The notes under the pieces were generated by a model. The model saw nothing but the letters and a program-made list of their open reading frames with translations. It ran no database searches and had not been told where the DNA came from. Positions 17,391-26,474 of a stretch of DNA of 64,000 bases are shown piece by piece. How positions within the stretch are numbered: the first letter of the stretch is position 1; every line of letters starts with the position of its first letter. Both the position numbers and the translations under genes were made by a program. The DNA is from Desulfohalobiaceae bacterium S24 (GTDB lineage Bacteria; Desulfobacterota; Desulfovibrionia; Desulfovibrionales; Desulfothermaceae): contig JAABTT010000003.1 in NCBI GenBank assembly GCA_011389765.1, positions 1 through 64,000 of the forward strand, written 5' to 3'.

Positions 17391-20375
17391 TTAGAAATCC
17401 AGGGTCTTCTGCCAGGCCTGCCTGAGTTCAGAGACGGTATCCGAAAACAGGCTCTGCCCGCCCCGGAAAAAGGACAGGACGGGGTCTGCCAGGACCTCCC
17501 CCAGACAGGCCCACTTCTGCCCGGCAAACAGATCTTCAAACGCCTCCTGCTTGTCCAGGGGCACGCTCACCACAAATCGGCCCGGAGATTCGCTGTACAG
17601 GATCTCTTCCGGCTTCATCGCCGGTTCAAGCGCCGGGACCCGGTCCAGATCGATCCGCGCTCCCAGATTCCCGCCGATGCACATCTCGGCCAGGGCCGCT
17701 CCCAGTCCGCCGTCCGACACATCGTGGCAGGCGTTGATCCATCCGGAGCGAATACCCTGATGGACCCGCAAATAGCGCTCCCGCGCACTCAAAAGGTCCA
17801 CCTGCGGGACAAATCCCCCGGCAAAACCCATTTCAGCGGCAAATTCGCTTCCTCCCAGCTCATTGCGGGTCAGACCGAGAACATAGATCCGGTCGCCGGG
17901 ATTTTTCAAGTCGGAGGTCATGCATGTACCGACATCCTGAACCACGCTGATCACTGAAAACAAGACTGTGGGAGGGATGGAAATCTTGATGTCCCCCATG
18001 GCGTAATCATTCTTCATGGAATCCTTTCCGGAGATACAGGGCACGCCGTAGCCCAGGCAAAAATCGGCCAGGGCCCTGTTGGCCCGGACCAACTGGGCCA
18101 GCTTGTAGCGGCCGTCCGGGGTCTTGGATGAAAACACCGGATCGCACCAGCAAAAATTATCGATCCCGGCCATATGCCGGAGGTCCCCCCCGGCGGCTAC
18201 ATTATTGCGCAGGGCTTCATCGACTGCATTGGCCATCATCCAATAGGCATCCAAATCCGAAAATTTAGGGCAGATGCCGTTGGAGATCACCAGGCCTTGG
18301 TCCCGATCCAGGACCGGCCGGATGACCGCTGCATCAGAGGGTCCGTCATGAAGGATCCCCACCAGGGGCTTGATCACGCTGCCGCCCTGAACCTCATGAT
18401 CGTACTGCCGGATGATGGACTCCCGGCTGCAGATGTTCAGACGTCCCAGCATTCGCCGCAAAAGAATCTGCTGATCCGCATTGAATGCTTCCTTCGGCAC
18501 AGGAAGGGTCTGTGGTTTTTCCCAGACCGCCTCCAGTTCCATCTGGGGCAGGCCGTGGTGCATAAATTCCATTTCCAGTTCAGCCACAGGGGTCTGGTCA
18601 AAGGTCACTCGAAAAAAACCGGATGCATTAAAGCGACCCAGGCAGGTGGCCTCCACATCCATATCCCCCGCCATTTGCAGAAAAGCCTTGAGCTGATCTT
18701 CCGGCACGGCTACGGTCATGCGCTCCTGGGCCTCGGAAAGCAGAATTTCCCAGGGAACCAGCCCGTCATATTTGAGAGGGACCCTGGCCAGATCGACTTC
18801 GCAGCCGCCGGTGTCCTCGGCCATTTCACCGACCGAGGAAGACAGGCCGCCGGCCCCGTTATCCGTGATGGCGTTGTACAGGCCCAGGTCCCTGGCCCGC
18901 ATCAAAAAATCATACATCTTGCGCTGGGTGATGGGATCGCCGATCTGCACCGCTGTGGCCGGAGAACCGGCGTGCAGGGCTTCGGAGGAAAAGGTGGCCC
19001 CATGGATGCCGTCCTTGCCGACCCGGCCGCCGACCATTATCACCCAGTCTCCGGGCCTGGCTCTTTTTTCGTGGCTGGGCCTGCCCTGAATCTCGGCCGG
19101 CATCAGCCCGACCGTGCCGCAAAAGACCAGGGGCTTTCCAAGATAGCGCTCATCAAAGACCAGGCCGCCGTTCACCGTGGGAATACCGGACTGATTGCCT
19201 CCATGCTCCACTCCACGCCTGACACCCTCCAGGACCCGGCTGGGATGGAGCAGCCTCGGAGGCAGGGGCTCGCGGTAAAACGGCGAGGCAAAACAGAACA
19301 CATCCGTGTTGCAGATCAGATTGGCCCCAAGCCCGGTGCCCATGGGATCGCGATTGACCCCGACGATCCCGGTCAAGGCCCCGCCGTAGGGATCCAGGGC
19401 CGATGGGCTGTTGTGCGTTTCCACCTTGATGCACACCGAATACTCGTCATCGAAGCGGATCACTCCGGCGTTGTCCTTGAACACGGAAAGGCAGAAGTCG
19501 TTTCGGCCCATCCGTTCGCGCAGACGCTGCGTCGGCCTCTGAATACAGGTCTTGAACAGGCTGTCCACCCGCTCCACAGTCCCCCGCTCCGTATCTTCAT
19601 AGCGGATCATGGCGTTGAAGATCTTGTGCTTGCAGTGTTCGGACCAGGTCTGGGCCAGGACCTCCAACTCGGCATCCGTGGGCTCCCGGGGCAGACCCTT
19701 TGCCTTTCGCGCCTCTTGAATTTCTAAACGGGCATAATAGGCCTGGATATGTTTGAGTTCAGCCAGACTCAGGGCCAGGACCCGGTCCCGGCTCAAGGCC
19801 TCCAGTTCCTGATCACTGAGACCGCTCAGGACTATCCTTTCCACTGCATTCGAAGACACGCCGGTAACCCTGGGGACCTCCGCTTCAAAACCGGGGTTTT
19901 GCAACCATTCTTCCCTGTCCTTGAAATGATAGCGCTCAATCAAGCCGTTGGCCAGGAGATCGGTGGCGATCCGCTCCACGTCCCCCCCGGAAAGCGTTCC
20001 CTGCAGGCAATACTGAATACTGGTATACACCGCACACTGCGAATCCTGATACAAGCGTAGGCCGTTTATCAAGGTCTCCCGGGCCACCCGGCCCTCGTTG
20101 TCCGTCACGCCGGGTTTGAAGCCGACTTCCAGAATCCAGTCGAAATCGTCGGCCAGGGGGGAAAGGGAGACCTCATGCAGCACCGGATCGTGGATCAAGC
20201 CTGCGTTCATGACCTCCTGAACCTGATCGTCTTCCAGACCTTCAATCAAATAAATCCTGATCAAGCGGACCTGATTCACCTGCAGCCCAAGCTCTCTTTG
20301 GATGGCCTTCGCCGTCCACCGGCCCTGCACGTCGTCAAGATCCGCCCGCAACCCCACTGCCACACGATAGGACAT
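17391..20375 (-). CDS. purL: Phosphoribosylformylglycinamidine synthase, PurS-PurL fusion
   Basis: ATP-dependent conversion of FGAR to FGAM in purine synthesis. The 994 residues begin (ATG 20375, MSYRVAVGLRADL) with ~100 residues resembling PurS. The PurL core follows: TWSEHCKHK near residue 230, VETHNSPSALDPYGGALTG near 320, GGRVGKDGIHGATFSS near 440 and NGAGGLSSSVGEMAED near 520, and a second half with ISGKDSMKN and CHDVSDGGLGAALAEM. There is no C-terminal glutaminase domain, so a separate PurQ must provide ammonia. The in-frame upstream ATG at 20417 is unlikely, as it lies in AT-rich spacer. Confidence 0.95.
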   Translation of the reverse strand: MSYRVAVGLRADLDDVQGRWTAKAIQRELGLQVNQVRLIRIYLIEGLEDDQVQEVMNAGLIHDPVLHEVSLSPLADDFDWILEVGFKPGVTDNEGRVARETLINGLRLYQDSQCAVYTSIQYCLQGTLSGGDVERIATDLLANGLIERYHFKDREEWLQNPGFEAEVPRVTGVSSNAVERIVLSGLSDQELEALSRDRVLALSLAELKHIQAYYARLEIQEARKAKGLPREPTDAELEVLAQTWSEHCKHKIFNAMIRYEDTERGTVERVDSLFKTCIQRPTQRLRERMGRNDFCLSVFKDNAGVIRFDDEYSVCIKVETHNSPSALDPYGGALTGIVGVNRDPMGTGLGANLICNTDVFCFASPFYREPLPPRLLHPSRVLEGVRRGVEHGGNQSGIPTVNGGLVFDERYLGKPLVFCGTVGLMPAEIQGRPSHEKRARPGDWVIMVGGRVGKDGIHGATFSSEALHAGSPATAVQIGDPITQRKMYDFLMRARDLGLYNAITDNGAGGLSSSVGEMAEDTGGCEVDLARVPLKYDGLVPWEILLSEAQERMTVAVPEDQLKAFLQMAGDMDVEATCLGRFNASGFFRVTFDQTPVAELEMEFMHHGLPQMELEAVWEKPQTLPVPKEAFNADQQILLRRMLGRLNICSRESIIRQYDHEVQGGSVIKPLVGILHDGPSDAAVIRPVLDRDQGLVISNGICPKFSDLDAYWMMANAVDEALRNNVAAGGDLRHMAGIDNFCWCDPVFSSKTPDGRYKLAQLVRANRALADFCLGYGVPCISGKDSMKNDYAMGDIKISIPPTVLFSVISVVQDVGTCMTSDLKNPGDRIYVLGLTRNELGGSEFAAEMGFAGGFVPQVDLLSARERYLRVHQGIRSGWINACHDVSDGGLGAALAEMCIGGNLGARIDLDRVPALEPAMKPEEILYSESPGRFVVSVPLDKQEAFEDLFAGQKWACLGEVLADPVLSFFRGGQSLFSDTVSELRQAWQKTLDF

Positions 20376-20480
20376 AGTAAACACCTGCTTCCTGAAAAAA
20401 ACAAAATAATATTCCAAATCCCAAGCATCAAATCACAAATTACATCATAATTTAAAAAATTTCTTGCAAACAAAAGATTA

Positions 20481-20758
20481 CAGGATAGAGAACTGGTCAC
20501 AGGGTTCTCTTTCGCGACCTCGCTGGGAGGCTCTTTGGTTTTTCTTTGGCTTGCTCGCCGGGGGAAACCGGACCGTCGCATCAGCTTGCAACTCGAAGAA
20601 AGAGATATATTTCCATTGAAGAAAAATAGGCTATCAAAGAACAAAACAAAGAGTCCGGAGGGGGCAAAGATCCCCCGTGAGCAAGCCTTAGAAGACCAAG
20701 AGCCGGAAGCGTTAGAGCGAAAGAGAGCTCTGTGATCGGTTCGTGACATCGAAGTTTC
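20481..20758. repeat. ~265 bp near-palindromic fold-back element, family D, copy 1
   Basis: The left part (GGTCACAGGGTTCTCTTTCG, then GGCTTGCTCGCCGGGGGAAA) and the right part (GAGCAAGCCTTAGAAGACC ... GCGAAAGAGAGCTCTGTGAT) are imperfect reverse complements of ~75-85 bp each. Copy 2 at 25208-25488 shares both arms at high identity, but the central ~60 bp differs. It fills most of the 380 bp spacer between purL and the Nudix gene. The short ORF it contains is not convincing as a gene. Confidence 0.8.
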
Positions 20759-21224
20759 ATGTTAGCGACTCATGGATAAGGCTCTGCATGGGCTCAACCA
20801 CCCAGCCCAGGATGGAGGTGAGAAAATGCAGGGTTTTTTCGCTGACCGGCATGAGGGCCATATCCGATGGGGAAAACCAGCCGGCAGCAAGGACATCGTC
20901 TCCGGCCTGCACGGCGCCGGCAACATACTCGGCCCACAGATCAAGTATCACATAATGAAACCTGATCCCCCCGGATGCATCCTTTCGAATGACTTCAAAA
21001 TGGTAGGCCAAACCGCCGGCCTTGACCTCCAGACCGGTTTCCTCCCTAAGTTCCCGCTCCACAGCCTCCTGCAGGGTCTCGCCGCATTCCACTCTGCCTC
21101 CGGGTATGGCCCATTCACCGTAACCCGGTTCTTTACCGCGTTTAACCAGTAAAACACGGCCCTCGTGAACGACAACCCCGCCCACAGCCACGGCAGGGGC
21201 AGCCGGGCAGCCTCCATTGCTCAC
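20757..21224 (-). CDS. Nudix hydrolase
   Basis: A 155-residue cytosolic pyrophosphatase. The Nudix box is complete: [20 protein letters not shown] followed by ETGL, residues ~42-65, with the metal-binding REXXEE glutamates. [19 protein letters not shown] and [11 protein letters not shown] before it are typical of the ADP-ribose pyrophosphatase/MutT branch. Which nucleotide is cleaved cannot be told. The start is GTG 21224 with AAGGAG eight bases upstream. It is the last gene of a minus-strand set with the regulator and aldo/keto reductase, 39 bp after the regulator. Confidence 0.9.
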   Translation of the reverse strand: MSNGGCPAAPAVAVGGVVVHEGRVLLVKRGKEPGYGEWAIPGGRVECGETLQEAVERELREETGLEVKAGGLAYHFEVIRKDASGGIRFHYVILDLWAEYVAGAVQAGDDVLAAGWFSPSDMALMPVSEKTLHFLTSILGWVVEPMQSLIHESLT

Positions 21225-21263
21225 ACCCTAACTCCTTTTCACAGACCGCTCTCCTGCAGTCCT

Positions 21264-22169
21264 TTATTCGGGATGGATCATCCGGCCGGAAAGGGAAAGA
21301 TCGTATCCCTTGAGATTCTTGGTCAAATCCTTGAAGCGCCGGTCATGGAGCAGGCCGAGGAATTTCTGGATATGCTGGTCAAAAAAACGCTCCCGGTCAA
21401 TCAACAGATCGAAGCGCTCCCAATGCATAGGCAGGAAATCAAGTCCCAGCAGACCGGCCACCGTTCCAATCCCCGGCCCCAGATCCGCTCGACCGGACAA
21501 GAGTTCCAGACCGACATCCAGGTGACGCTGCATTTCCTGCTCATACCCGGAAAGCTGTGCCATATCGATATCCGCCTGGTTCAGAGCCCGGTCGAACCAA
21601 TGCCGGGTTCCGGTCCCCAAGGCTCTGTTCACCACCCTGAGGCCTTGACCCTTAGCATCCGACATTTTTTTGATATTCAAGGGATTTCCCGCGGCAAGCA
21701 GCAGTCCCTGTTCCCGCTTGCAAAAATTGACCACCGCCGGGAATTTCTCCAACTCGTGCGAGGCATAGGAAAAATTAAAGTCCTGGAGGTCATCCTGGGC
21801 CAAATGGGAGGTTGCCAGGTGACACAAGCCCTGGCGCAGGACTTTGATGCCTCCCAGGCTGCCGACATTGCCGAAAACAGCCGTATATTCCGGATAAAGC
21901 CGCATGAAAAGGTTCAAGGTCCGGTCCAGAAGGATATCATTGCTTCCGGCCACAACGAACAAGGAGGGGGTTCTGCTCAGATACTCCCGCTGGCCCGGAT
22001 AATTCAGGGTCGTGTTTTCCAGCCACTGTTCCACCAGGTGCCTGGGGAACAGCCACTTCCCTGTAACTTTGGTCCCCGGCAGGCCTTGATCGCTGATGAG
22101 CTTATAGACTCGTTTTTCGTGAATCCCCAAAAAATCAGCCACCTCTTTGGTGGACAGAAGCTGTGTCAT
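21264..22169 (-). CDS. Transcriptional regulator: excisionase-type HTH plus periplasmic-binding-protein-like domain
   Basis: A 301-residue protein. Residues 1-55 form a MerR/excisionase-type helix-turn-helix (LLSTKEVADFLGIHEKRVYK, then KVTGKWLFPRHLVEQWL). Residues ~65-290 form a PBP-like ligand domain (LFVVAGSNDILLDRTLNLF, GLGTG-like NRALGTGTRHWF, LSGRADLGPGIGTVA). The family usually senses a small anion or cofactor related to molybdate/tungstate metabolism. That link is family knowledge, not seen here. GGAGAAG precedes the ATG. It lies between the aldo/keto reductase and Nudix genes and may control them. Confidence 0.85.
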   Translation of the reverse strand: MTQLLSTKEVADFLGIHEKRVYKLISDQGLPGTKVTGKWLFPRHLVEQWLENTTLNYPGQREYLSRTPSLFVVAGSNDILLDRTLNLFMRLYPEYTAVFGNVGSLGGIKVLRQGLCHLATSHLAQDDLQDFNFSYASHELEKFPAVVNFCKREQGLLLAAGNPLNIKKMSDAKGQGLRVVNRALGTGTRHWFDRALNQADIDMAQLSGYEQEMQRHLDVGLELLSGRADLGPGIGTVAGLLGLDFLPMHWERFDLLIDRERFFDQHIQKFLGLLHDRRFKDLTKNLKGYDLSLSGRMIHPE

Positions 22170-22244
22170 GATTGCTTCTCCAGTGTATTTCCCTGCGTCA
22201 CACCCGCCATCATGCTGCCTGAGTCCAAAAATGAATCCCCGCCC

Positions 22245-23180
22245 TCAGCGGAAATACCTGGGACAGGCGGGCCTGGTCAGCGGCCAGGCCTGTTCAAAGG
22301 CCTCCCGGAGCGTTTCAGGTAATGGACCGTTCTCTATGGCTTGCAGGTTCGCGAGCAGATGCTCCACTGTCCCGGCCCCCAGAATAATGCCGTCTCCAGC
22401 CTCTGCGCGTAAAGCACAATGATGCCTGAGAAACCGGAGCGCTGCTTCGGCCATGCCCAGGTTGGAAGCTGCACATTGCCTGGAAATTGAATCCAATGCT
22501 TTGAAATAACTATCCTTCCAGTAGCGATCTTGATAAAAGGGAAACAACTGGAACCGGCCGCTATCCGGCATCTGTGATTGGTCCGAATGCCTGCCGGCGA
22601 GCAGCCCCCCGGCCAATGGATTGTAAGCGTAAAAGGCGATATGGAAACGTCTCAAGGCTGGAAACAGTTCGTCTTCCACCTTCCGGGTCAAGGCATTGTA
22701 CATCCCCTGGTAGACCGCGGGCAGGGGATATTTGTTCCGGAGGCAGACATGGTGGATGTCGGCCACCTGCCAGGCGGCATAATTACTCAATCCCAATTCA
22801 TGAAATTTGCCCTGCTCCTGCAGCTCGCGACAGGTTTCCAGGGTTTCCTCAATAGGCGTTTGATGATCCGGTTGATGGAGATACAAAAGGTCCACGGCCT
22901 CGGTGTCCAGCCGTTTCAGGGACGTTTCCAGCTGCAGTCTCAGTGCCTTTCTGGACAGACCGCCGCCGTTCCCGGGATGGACTTTCGTAGCGATATGCAA
23001 GCCCTGTCTCTGCCCGGGCCCGAGCACCTCGCCCAATAATGCCTCGGTCTTCCCTTCCCCGTATTTGTGGGCCGTATCGATCCGTCGATAGCCGGCCCTT
23101 TGAAAATTGTCCAGCATGATCCGGACATCCCGGCTGTTCACCTGAGATCCGAAGGTCATGGTCCCAAGAATCACTTCCAT
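22245..23180 (-). CDS. Aldo/keto reductase (AKR7-like)
   Basis: NADPH-dependent carbonyl reductase of 311 residues. The catalytic tetrad is visible: Asp and Tyr in RIDTAHKYGEGKTE near residue 35, Lys in IATKVHPGNGG near 63, and His in DLLYLHQPDH near 100. The rest is an intact (beta/alpha)8 barrel (LGLSNYAAWQV, FYAYNPLAGGLLAG). I start at ATG 23180, which follows a GTGAGGTG site; a much longer frame to 23462 overlaps the ade leader and is unlikely. It is divergent from ade across a 200 bp spacer. The natural substrate is unknown. Confidence 0.9.
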   Translation of the reverse strand: MEVILGTMTFGSQVNSRDVRIMLDNFQRAGYRRIDTAHKYGEGKTEALLGEVLGPGQRQGLHIATKVHPGNGGGLSRKALRLQLETSLKRLDTEAVDLLYLHQPDHQTPIEETLETCRELQEQGKFHELGLSNYAAWQVADIHHVCLRNKYPLPAVYQGMYNALTRKVEDELFPALRRFHIAFYAYNPLAGGLLAGRHSDQSQMPDSGRFQLFPFYQDRYWKDSYFKALDSISRQCAASNLGMAEAALRFLRHHCALRAEAGDGIILGAGTVEHLLANLQAIENGPLPETLREAFEQAWPLTRPACPRYFR

Positions 23181-23382
23181 TATCACCTCACTTTTTTTGC
23201 TGCCGACATTCCTCGCGCCGCACGGGATGCAGCTCACGAATCTTAGCGGAAAGCTGGATTTTTTACAATACGCGGGAGGCCTGCGGATTGATCTCCGGTG
23301 CATCCTGCTTTGACTTTCCCCCGGCCGGAGGGTAAGTTCAGAGCTTGTCCACACCCCTGAGTCGATCCTTGGAGATAGCAGC

Positions 23383-25098
23383 ATGACTATGGAAAACAGG
23401 ATCAAGGCCGCCAGGGGGCAGCTGCCGGCGGATCTGCTCATCAAAAACTGCCGCCTGGTCAATGTGCTCTCCGGTGAAATCCATCCGGCTGACGTCGCGG
23501 TGTATGACGGAGTTTTTCTCGGTTTCGGGAACTATCAGGCCCAACAGGTCATCGAGGCTGACAACAGATATCTCTGCCCCGGATTTATCGACGGACACAT
23601 CCATATTGAATCCAGCCTGCTCTCCCCGGTGGAATTTGCCAAAACCGCAGCCCGGCACGGAACAGCCGCCGTGATCTGCGATCCCCACGAAATCTGCAAT
23701 GTCCTTGGCGTCCACGGCCTGGAGTACATGCTCGGCGTCACCGAAGCGCTCCCCCTGGCCGTCTATTGCCAGGTCCCTTCCTGCGTGCCGGCCACCCATC
23801 TGGAAAGCGCCGGCGGCTCGATCCCGGCCGAGGTTGTTGCCGGACTGCTGCAGAAATATCCCCGCCGTATTTTAGGCCTGGCGGAAATGATGAACTTCCC
23901 GGGCGTTCTGATGCAGGAGCCTGAAGTCCTGGCCAAACTCCATGCCTCCAGGGATCTGGTCATCGACGGCCACTGCCCGCAGCTCAGCGGCGAAGACCTC
24001 AACGCCTATATCCTGGCCGGGCCGGGCAGCGAGCACGAAGCCAGCACCGAGGCCGAAGCCCGGGAAAAACTGCGCAAGGGCATGCACCTCTTTCTGCGGC
24101 AGGGCAGTTCCGGAAAGAATCTGCTGGATCTGCTGCCGGTTTTGAACAGCCTGAACGCGGCCAAGATCTCCATAGTCACAGACGATTTGCATGCAGACGA
24201 TCTCCTGCACGAGGGACATCTGGATCATTGTCTGCGGCTGGCCGTCCAGGCCGGAGTGGATCCTGTCCGGGCCGTCCAGATGCTGAGCATCAATACCGCC
24301 GGATACTTCGGACTGAAAAGACGAGGGGCCGTGGCCCCCGGATACCGGGCAGACTGTATGCTCCTGAACGACCTAAAAACAGCCGCCATCGAATCAGTCT
24401 TTCTCCAGGGCCGGCCGCTCCGGGAGGCGGATTTTCACCCCCCGTCCGACGCTCCGCTGCAGCACAGCTGCATCCTCGGCGCCGTCACTGCTGAACAATT
24501 TGCCATTCCGGCCCCGCATCCTCCCCAAAAAGCCAGATGCCTCGAGCTCATTCCCGGACAAATCCTGACCAGAGCCCGGCTGGTTCAGCCCAAAATCCGC
24601 TCCGGCCTCGCCCTGCCTGATCCGGAACAGGATCTGGCCAAACTCGCGGTGCTGGAGCGCCACCAGGGCAGCGGCAACATCGGCCTCGGTTTTGTCCGCG
24701 GACTGGGCCTGCAAGCCGGAGCCCTGGCCTCCACCGTGGCCCACGACTCGCACAACCTCATCCTGGCCGGCACGAACGATGTTGACCTGCTTTTGGCGGC
24801 AGAAACCATTCAGGCCATGCAGGGCGGGTGTGTGGCGGTGCGGCAGGGCGAAGTCCTGGCCGCGCTTCCGTTGCCCATCGCCGGTCTGATGAGCGATTTG
24901 GATATCTCGGAGGTCGTCGACAGACTCTCCGAGCTGAACCAGGCCGCCGCCCGGCTGGGTTGTCCCCCGAACATCAATCCTTTCATGCTGCTTTCCTTTC
25001 TGGCCCTGCCGGTTATTCCGGAACTCCGCTTGACGGACCAAGGGCTGGTGGATGTCCGAGGCTTCGATTTCACCCCCCTCTGGACAGATGAGCCATAA
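23383..25098 (+). CDS. ade: Adenine deaminase
   Basis: Hydrolyses adenine to hypoxanthine for purine salvage; cytosolic, Mn/Fe-dependent amidohydrolase. The 571 residues show the metal site PGFIDGHIHIESSLL near 66-80, VICDPHEICNVLG near 98, GLAEMMNFPGV and IDGHCPQLSG near 190, and TDDLHADDLL near 268. The Ade-specific C-terminal domain contains STVAHDSHNLILAG near 450. GGAGATAGCAGC precedes the ATG; a second ATG two codons on is also possible. It complements the de novo purine genes in the window. Confidence 0.95.
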   Translation: MTMENRIKAARGQLPADLLIKNCRLVNVLSGEIHPADVAVYDGVFLGFGNYQAQQVIEADNRYLCPGFIDGHIHIESSLLSPVEFAKTAARHGTAAVICDPHEICNVLGVHGLEYMLGVTEALPLAVYCQVPSCVPATHLESAGGSIPAEVVAGLLQKYPRRILGLAEMMNFPGVLMQEPEVLAKLHASRDLVIDGHCPQLSGEDLNAYILAGPGSEHEASTEAEAREKLRKGMHLFLRQGSSGKNLLDLLPVLNSLNAAKISIVTDDLHADDLLHEGHLDHCLRLAVQAGVDPVRAVQMLSINTAGYFGLKRRGAVAPGYRADCMLLNDLKTAAIESVFLQGRPLREADFHPPSDAPLQHSCILGAVTAEQFAIPAPHPPQKARCLELIPGQILTRARLVQPKIRSGLALPDPEQDLAKLAVLERHQGSGNIGLGFVRGLGLQAGALASTVAHDSHNLILAGTNDVDLLLAAETIQAMQGGCVAVRQGEVLAALPLPIAGLMSDLDISEVVDRLSELNQAAARLGCPPNINPFMLLSFLALPVIPELRLTDQGLVDVRGFDFTPLWTDEP

Positions 25099-25171
25099 CT
25101 ATTTGATATTTAATTTAATTACAACTAAATTGTTGTGTCTCTCATCGTGTGAATCGACAACTGGCGGTCTG

Positions 25172-25205
25172 ATCTATCATGAAAACTTTCAGTTTCACGA
25201 TAGAT
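25172..25205 (+). terminator. Imperfect hairpin after ade
   Basis: ATCTATC-a-TGAAA pairs with TTTCA-c-GATAGAT around a short loop, ~75 bp after the ade stop and just ahead of fold-back element D2. No T-run follows, so the terminator call is weak. The stretch 25099-25515 holds only this hairpin and the D2 element. Confidence 0.35.
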
Positions 25206-25207
25206 GA

Positions 25208-25488
25208 CAGGATAGAGAACCGGTCACAGGGCTCTCTTTCGCGACCTCGCTGGGAGGCTCTTTGGTGTTCTTAGGCTTGCTCGCCGGGGGAAACCGGACC
25301 GCGGTCTCTGCTTTGAGCCTGAAAAATGAAATGGAGTTTTATTGCAGTAAGGCGGCTTTGCCAAAGAACAAATCAAAGAGTCCGGAGGGGGCAGGGATAC
25401 CCCGTAAGCAAGCCATAGAACACCAAGAGCCGGAAGCGTTAGAGCGAAAGAGAGCTCTGTGATCGGTTTGTGGACTCAGCCGAAGTTT
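25208..25488. repeat. ~265 bp near-palindromic fold-back element, family D, copy 2
   Basis: Same orientation and ends as copy 1. CAGGATAGAGAACCGGTCAC opens it and GAGAGCTCTGTGATCGGTT closes it. The arms ~25217-25290 and ~25390-25468 pair over most of their length, including GGTGTTCT with AGAACACC and GCTCTCTTTCGC with GCGAAAGAGAGC. The two copies bracket the 4.4 kb Nudix-regulator-AKR-ade block as direct repeats. Confidence 0.8.
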
Positions 25489-25515
25489 CCGAAATGGCTT
25501 CCATCCGATTTCTGA

Positions 25516-26463
25516 TCAGGCGTGGTTGCGAAGCCGCAGCTCTCCGGGATGGGGATTGAGGTAATACTGACGGCCCAGGTAGGGCTCCTGGTATTTGCGC
25601 ACAAAATGATTGATCAGGGTGATGGGAACAATCAAGGGCACATCGCCATTGCGGTAGGACTCCACCAGATCCAGAAATTCCTGCTTTTCATCAGGGGTCA
25701 AATCATTCTTGAAATACCCCAGGAGATGCTGCAGGACATTGATGTGCTTCTTCACACTCGTTTTTTCCTGCATGGCCTGGTGCAAAAGCCTGTGATAGGC
25801 CTCAATCAGCTGCTCTCTGGACAGCTGCTTGAAATCGGCCACAAAGGAGCCCATTTCCTTATACAGTTTCGGGCTGTGCGCCATGAACAAAAGCTTGTGC
25901 CGGCTGTGAAAGTCTATGAGATCCCCGGCTTTAAACCCGGTGCGCACCAACTCCCTCCAGCGGGCATACACGAAAACCCGCTCGATAAAATGCTCACGCA
26001 GCAGGGGATCGTTGAGCCGGCCTTCATCCTCCACCGGCACAAGGGGAAAATGATCCATGAACATCCGGGCCCAGAGTCCTACGCCTTCGTTCACCGGCAT
26101 GCCGTCCCGGACTCTGTAGACCTTGATCCGTTCCATGCCGCTGCTCGGGGAGCGGCTTTTGAAAATATAGCCGCAGAGATCCTCCTGCTCCAGTTCAACG
26201 AGCCGCTTCCGGCCCCAGGTCTGCATTTGTTCGGTATAGTCCAGTCCGGTCTTATTGGTCACCAATCTGGGCGCCCCGGGATCGCCGGTCAGGCGCAGGG
26301 CTTCCCTGGGAATGGGCAGACCGCATTCCACCTCGGGACACACCGGAAGGTAGTCAAAATACTGCCCCAGGGTATCCCGGACATAGCGGTTCATCTTATG
26401 GCCCCCGTCATAGCGGACCTTTTCACCGAGCAGGCAGGTACTCACCCCAAGCTTGATCTTCAT
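25516..26463 (-). CDS. DUF523-DUF1722 fusion protein (TudS-like plus YbgA-like)
   Basis: A 315-residue protein. Residues 1-~160 are DUF523: KLGVSTCLLGEKVRYDGGHK, then LPVCPEVECGLPIPREALRL. DUF523 includes thiouracil desulfidases that hold a [4Fe-4S] cluster on three cysteines. Here two Cys motifs are present, but the third region reads KSRSPSSGMERIKVY, with Ser where stand-alone members have Cys. Residues ~190-310 are DUF1722/YbgA (FHSRHKLLFMAHSPKLYKEM, INHFVRKYQEPYL). The role is unknown. The downstream position, 11 bp after the PPOX-like gene on the same strand, implies one operon. Confidence 0.88.
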   Translation of the reverse strand: MKIKLGVSTCLLGEKVRYDGGHKMNRYVRDTLGQYFDYLPVCPEVECGLPIPREALRLTGDPGAPRLVTNKTGLDYTEQMQTWGRKRLVELEQEDLCGYIFKSRSPSSGMERIKVYRVRDGMPVNEGVGLWARMFMDHFPLVPVEDEGRLNDPLLREHFIERVFVYARWRELVRTGFKAGDLIDFHSRHKLLFMAHSPKLYKEMGSFVADFKQLSREQLIEAYHRLLHQAMQEKTSVKKHINVLQHLLGYFKNDLTPDEKQEFLDLVESYRNGDVPLIVPITLINHFVRKYQEPYLGRQYYLNPHPGELRLRNHA

Positions 26464-26474
26464 GGCATCTCACC

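Noticed and set aside
20535-20735. Short ORFs inside the fold-back elements (also 25262-25462) ending in PEALERKRAL
   Set aside because: Both are by-products of the palindrome arms; their N-terminal halves disagree and no ribosome site is present.
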